This document shows, piece by piece, positions 63,638 to 64,000 of a DNA stretch of 64,000 bases. The position numbers and the translations under genes are program-made. Numbering within the stretch: position 1 is the stretch's first letter; each line of letters starts with the position of its first letter. The stretch is from Halorientalis marina (lineage in GTDB: Archaea > Halobacteriota > Halobacteria > Halobacteriales > Haloarculaceae). The stretch is taken from assembly GCF_023028345.1 (NCBI RefSeq), contig NZ_CP095487.1, positions 1,922,001-1,986,000 of the forward strand, written 5' to 3'. The notes below the pieces were generated by a model. It was not told the origin of the DNA and made no database searches. It worked only from the letters and a program-made list of their open reading frames with translations.

Positions 63638-64000
63638 TCAGGCTTGCCACGCGGCGGCCAGTACGAACGTCTCGCGGCGGTCCTCGGCCCGATCCACGTC
63701 GAAGCCGGCATCGGCCATCGCCGCGCGCGCGTCGCTCGCGTCGAACCGTTCGTCGAGCGGCGGCCCCCCCTCGCCACGGCCGGCGGCAGTCCAGTCACCG
63801 ATGCCGACCCGTGCGCCGGGCGCGAGGACGCGCCCGAGTTCGGCGAGGGCGGCCTCCGTCGCGAACTCGTGGTAGGTCATCGTCGAGACGGCGCCGTCGA
63901 GCGCGTCGTCGGCAAACGGCAGGTCCGCAACCGCTGCGGTCACCGTCTCGACGTTTTCCGGTAGTCCCTTCTCACGGTACTGGTCGTGCATCGCGGCCTG
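63638..64000 (-). CDS. Class I SAM-dependent methyltransferase (5' end missing)
   Basis: C-terminal part of a methyltransferase of the UbiE-like class, running off the right edge; at least 120 codons are visible. Conserved segments are VTAAVADLPFADDALDGAVS (motifs II-III) and YHEFATEAALAELGRVLAPG (motif IV with ELxRVLxPGG-type), then ADAGFDVDRAEDR. Substrate unknown. Confidence 0.8.
   Translation of the reverse strand, partial: QAAMHDQYREKGLPENVETVTAAVADLPFADDALDGAVSTMTYHEFATEAALAELGRVLAPGARVGIGDWTAAGRGEGGPPLDERFDASDARAAMADAGFDVDRAEDRRETFVLAAAWQA

Overview
The window is high-GC chromosomal DNA from a halophilic archaeon (class Halobacteria). The encoded proteins are strongly acidic. Markers of the group include a b(o/a)3-type haem-copper oxidase, halocyanin, Tat lipoproteins, a PGF-CTERM-like surface protein, an HTH-CBS protein, ATP-dependent LigA, and gyrBA lying divergent to top6BA. 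I cannot name the genus from the sequence alone.

Layout. 1-11 kb: end of an oxidase subunit I gene and ctaB, an eIF1/SUI1 factor, an orphan 2-oxoacid dehydrogenase E1 alpha, an HD protein, a peroxiredoxin, tatA, a cupin, tRNA-Arg(CCT), a RAD55-like protein and an MBL/MoaD-like pair. 11-19 kb: a haloalkane-dehalogenase-like hydrolase, a two-domain halocyanin, an FeS cryptochrome/photolyase, then a minus-strand copper block (Lrp-TRASH regulator, DUF211, VIT1-like, CopA). 19.1-30.9 kb: an integrated element of about 11.8 kb with an integrase, an Mrr-like nuclease, putative TerS, TerL, a 0.5-kb origin-like region, many tiny genes, a primase-polymerase/helicase and a short tape-measure-like protein. 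I see no portal, capsid or protease gene. 30.9-43.8 kb: an AhpD-like gene, CoA metabolism (acyl-CoA ligase, carboxyltransferase, BKACE, enoyl-CoA hydratase, acyl-CoA dehydrogenase) and secreted proteins. 43.8-52 kb: gyrA/gyrB facing top6B/top6A. 52-64 kb: an MBL protein, ligA, an HTH-CBS protein, two tandem citrate-synthase-like genes (the first fused to a winged helix), purM, a site-2 protease with a TraB-family protein, a thioesterase and a partial methyltransferase.

The main discovery candidate is the element at about 19.1-30.9 kb. It has DNA packaging, replication and integration genes but no recognisable capsid genes, as expected for a virus satellite or a trimmed provirus. It entered the last codons of an AhpD-like gene, supplied a replacement C-terminus, and left the native C-terminal codons 11.8 kb away, one base from the start of the copper regulator, so it split a host operon. 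Its 226-bp intergenic core carries four TGTCCCA boxes in nested dyad symmetry about one centre.

The window also holds three older-looking mobile-element scars: a 135-bp duplicate of the purM 3' end, a shrunken second copy of tRNA-Arg, and the 3' end of an IS200/IS605-type tnpB with its terminal hairpin. All functional calls come from reading motifs and context; no database search was possible.
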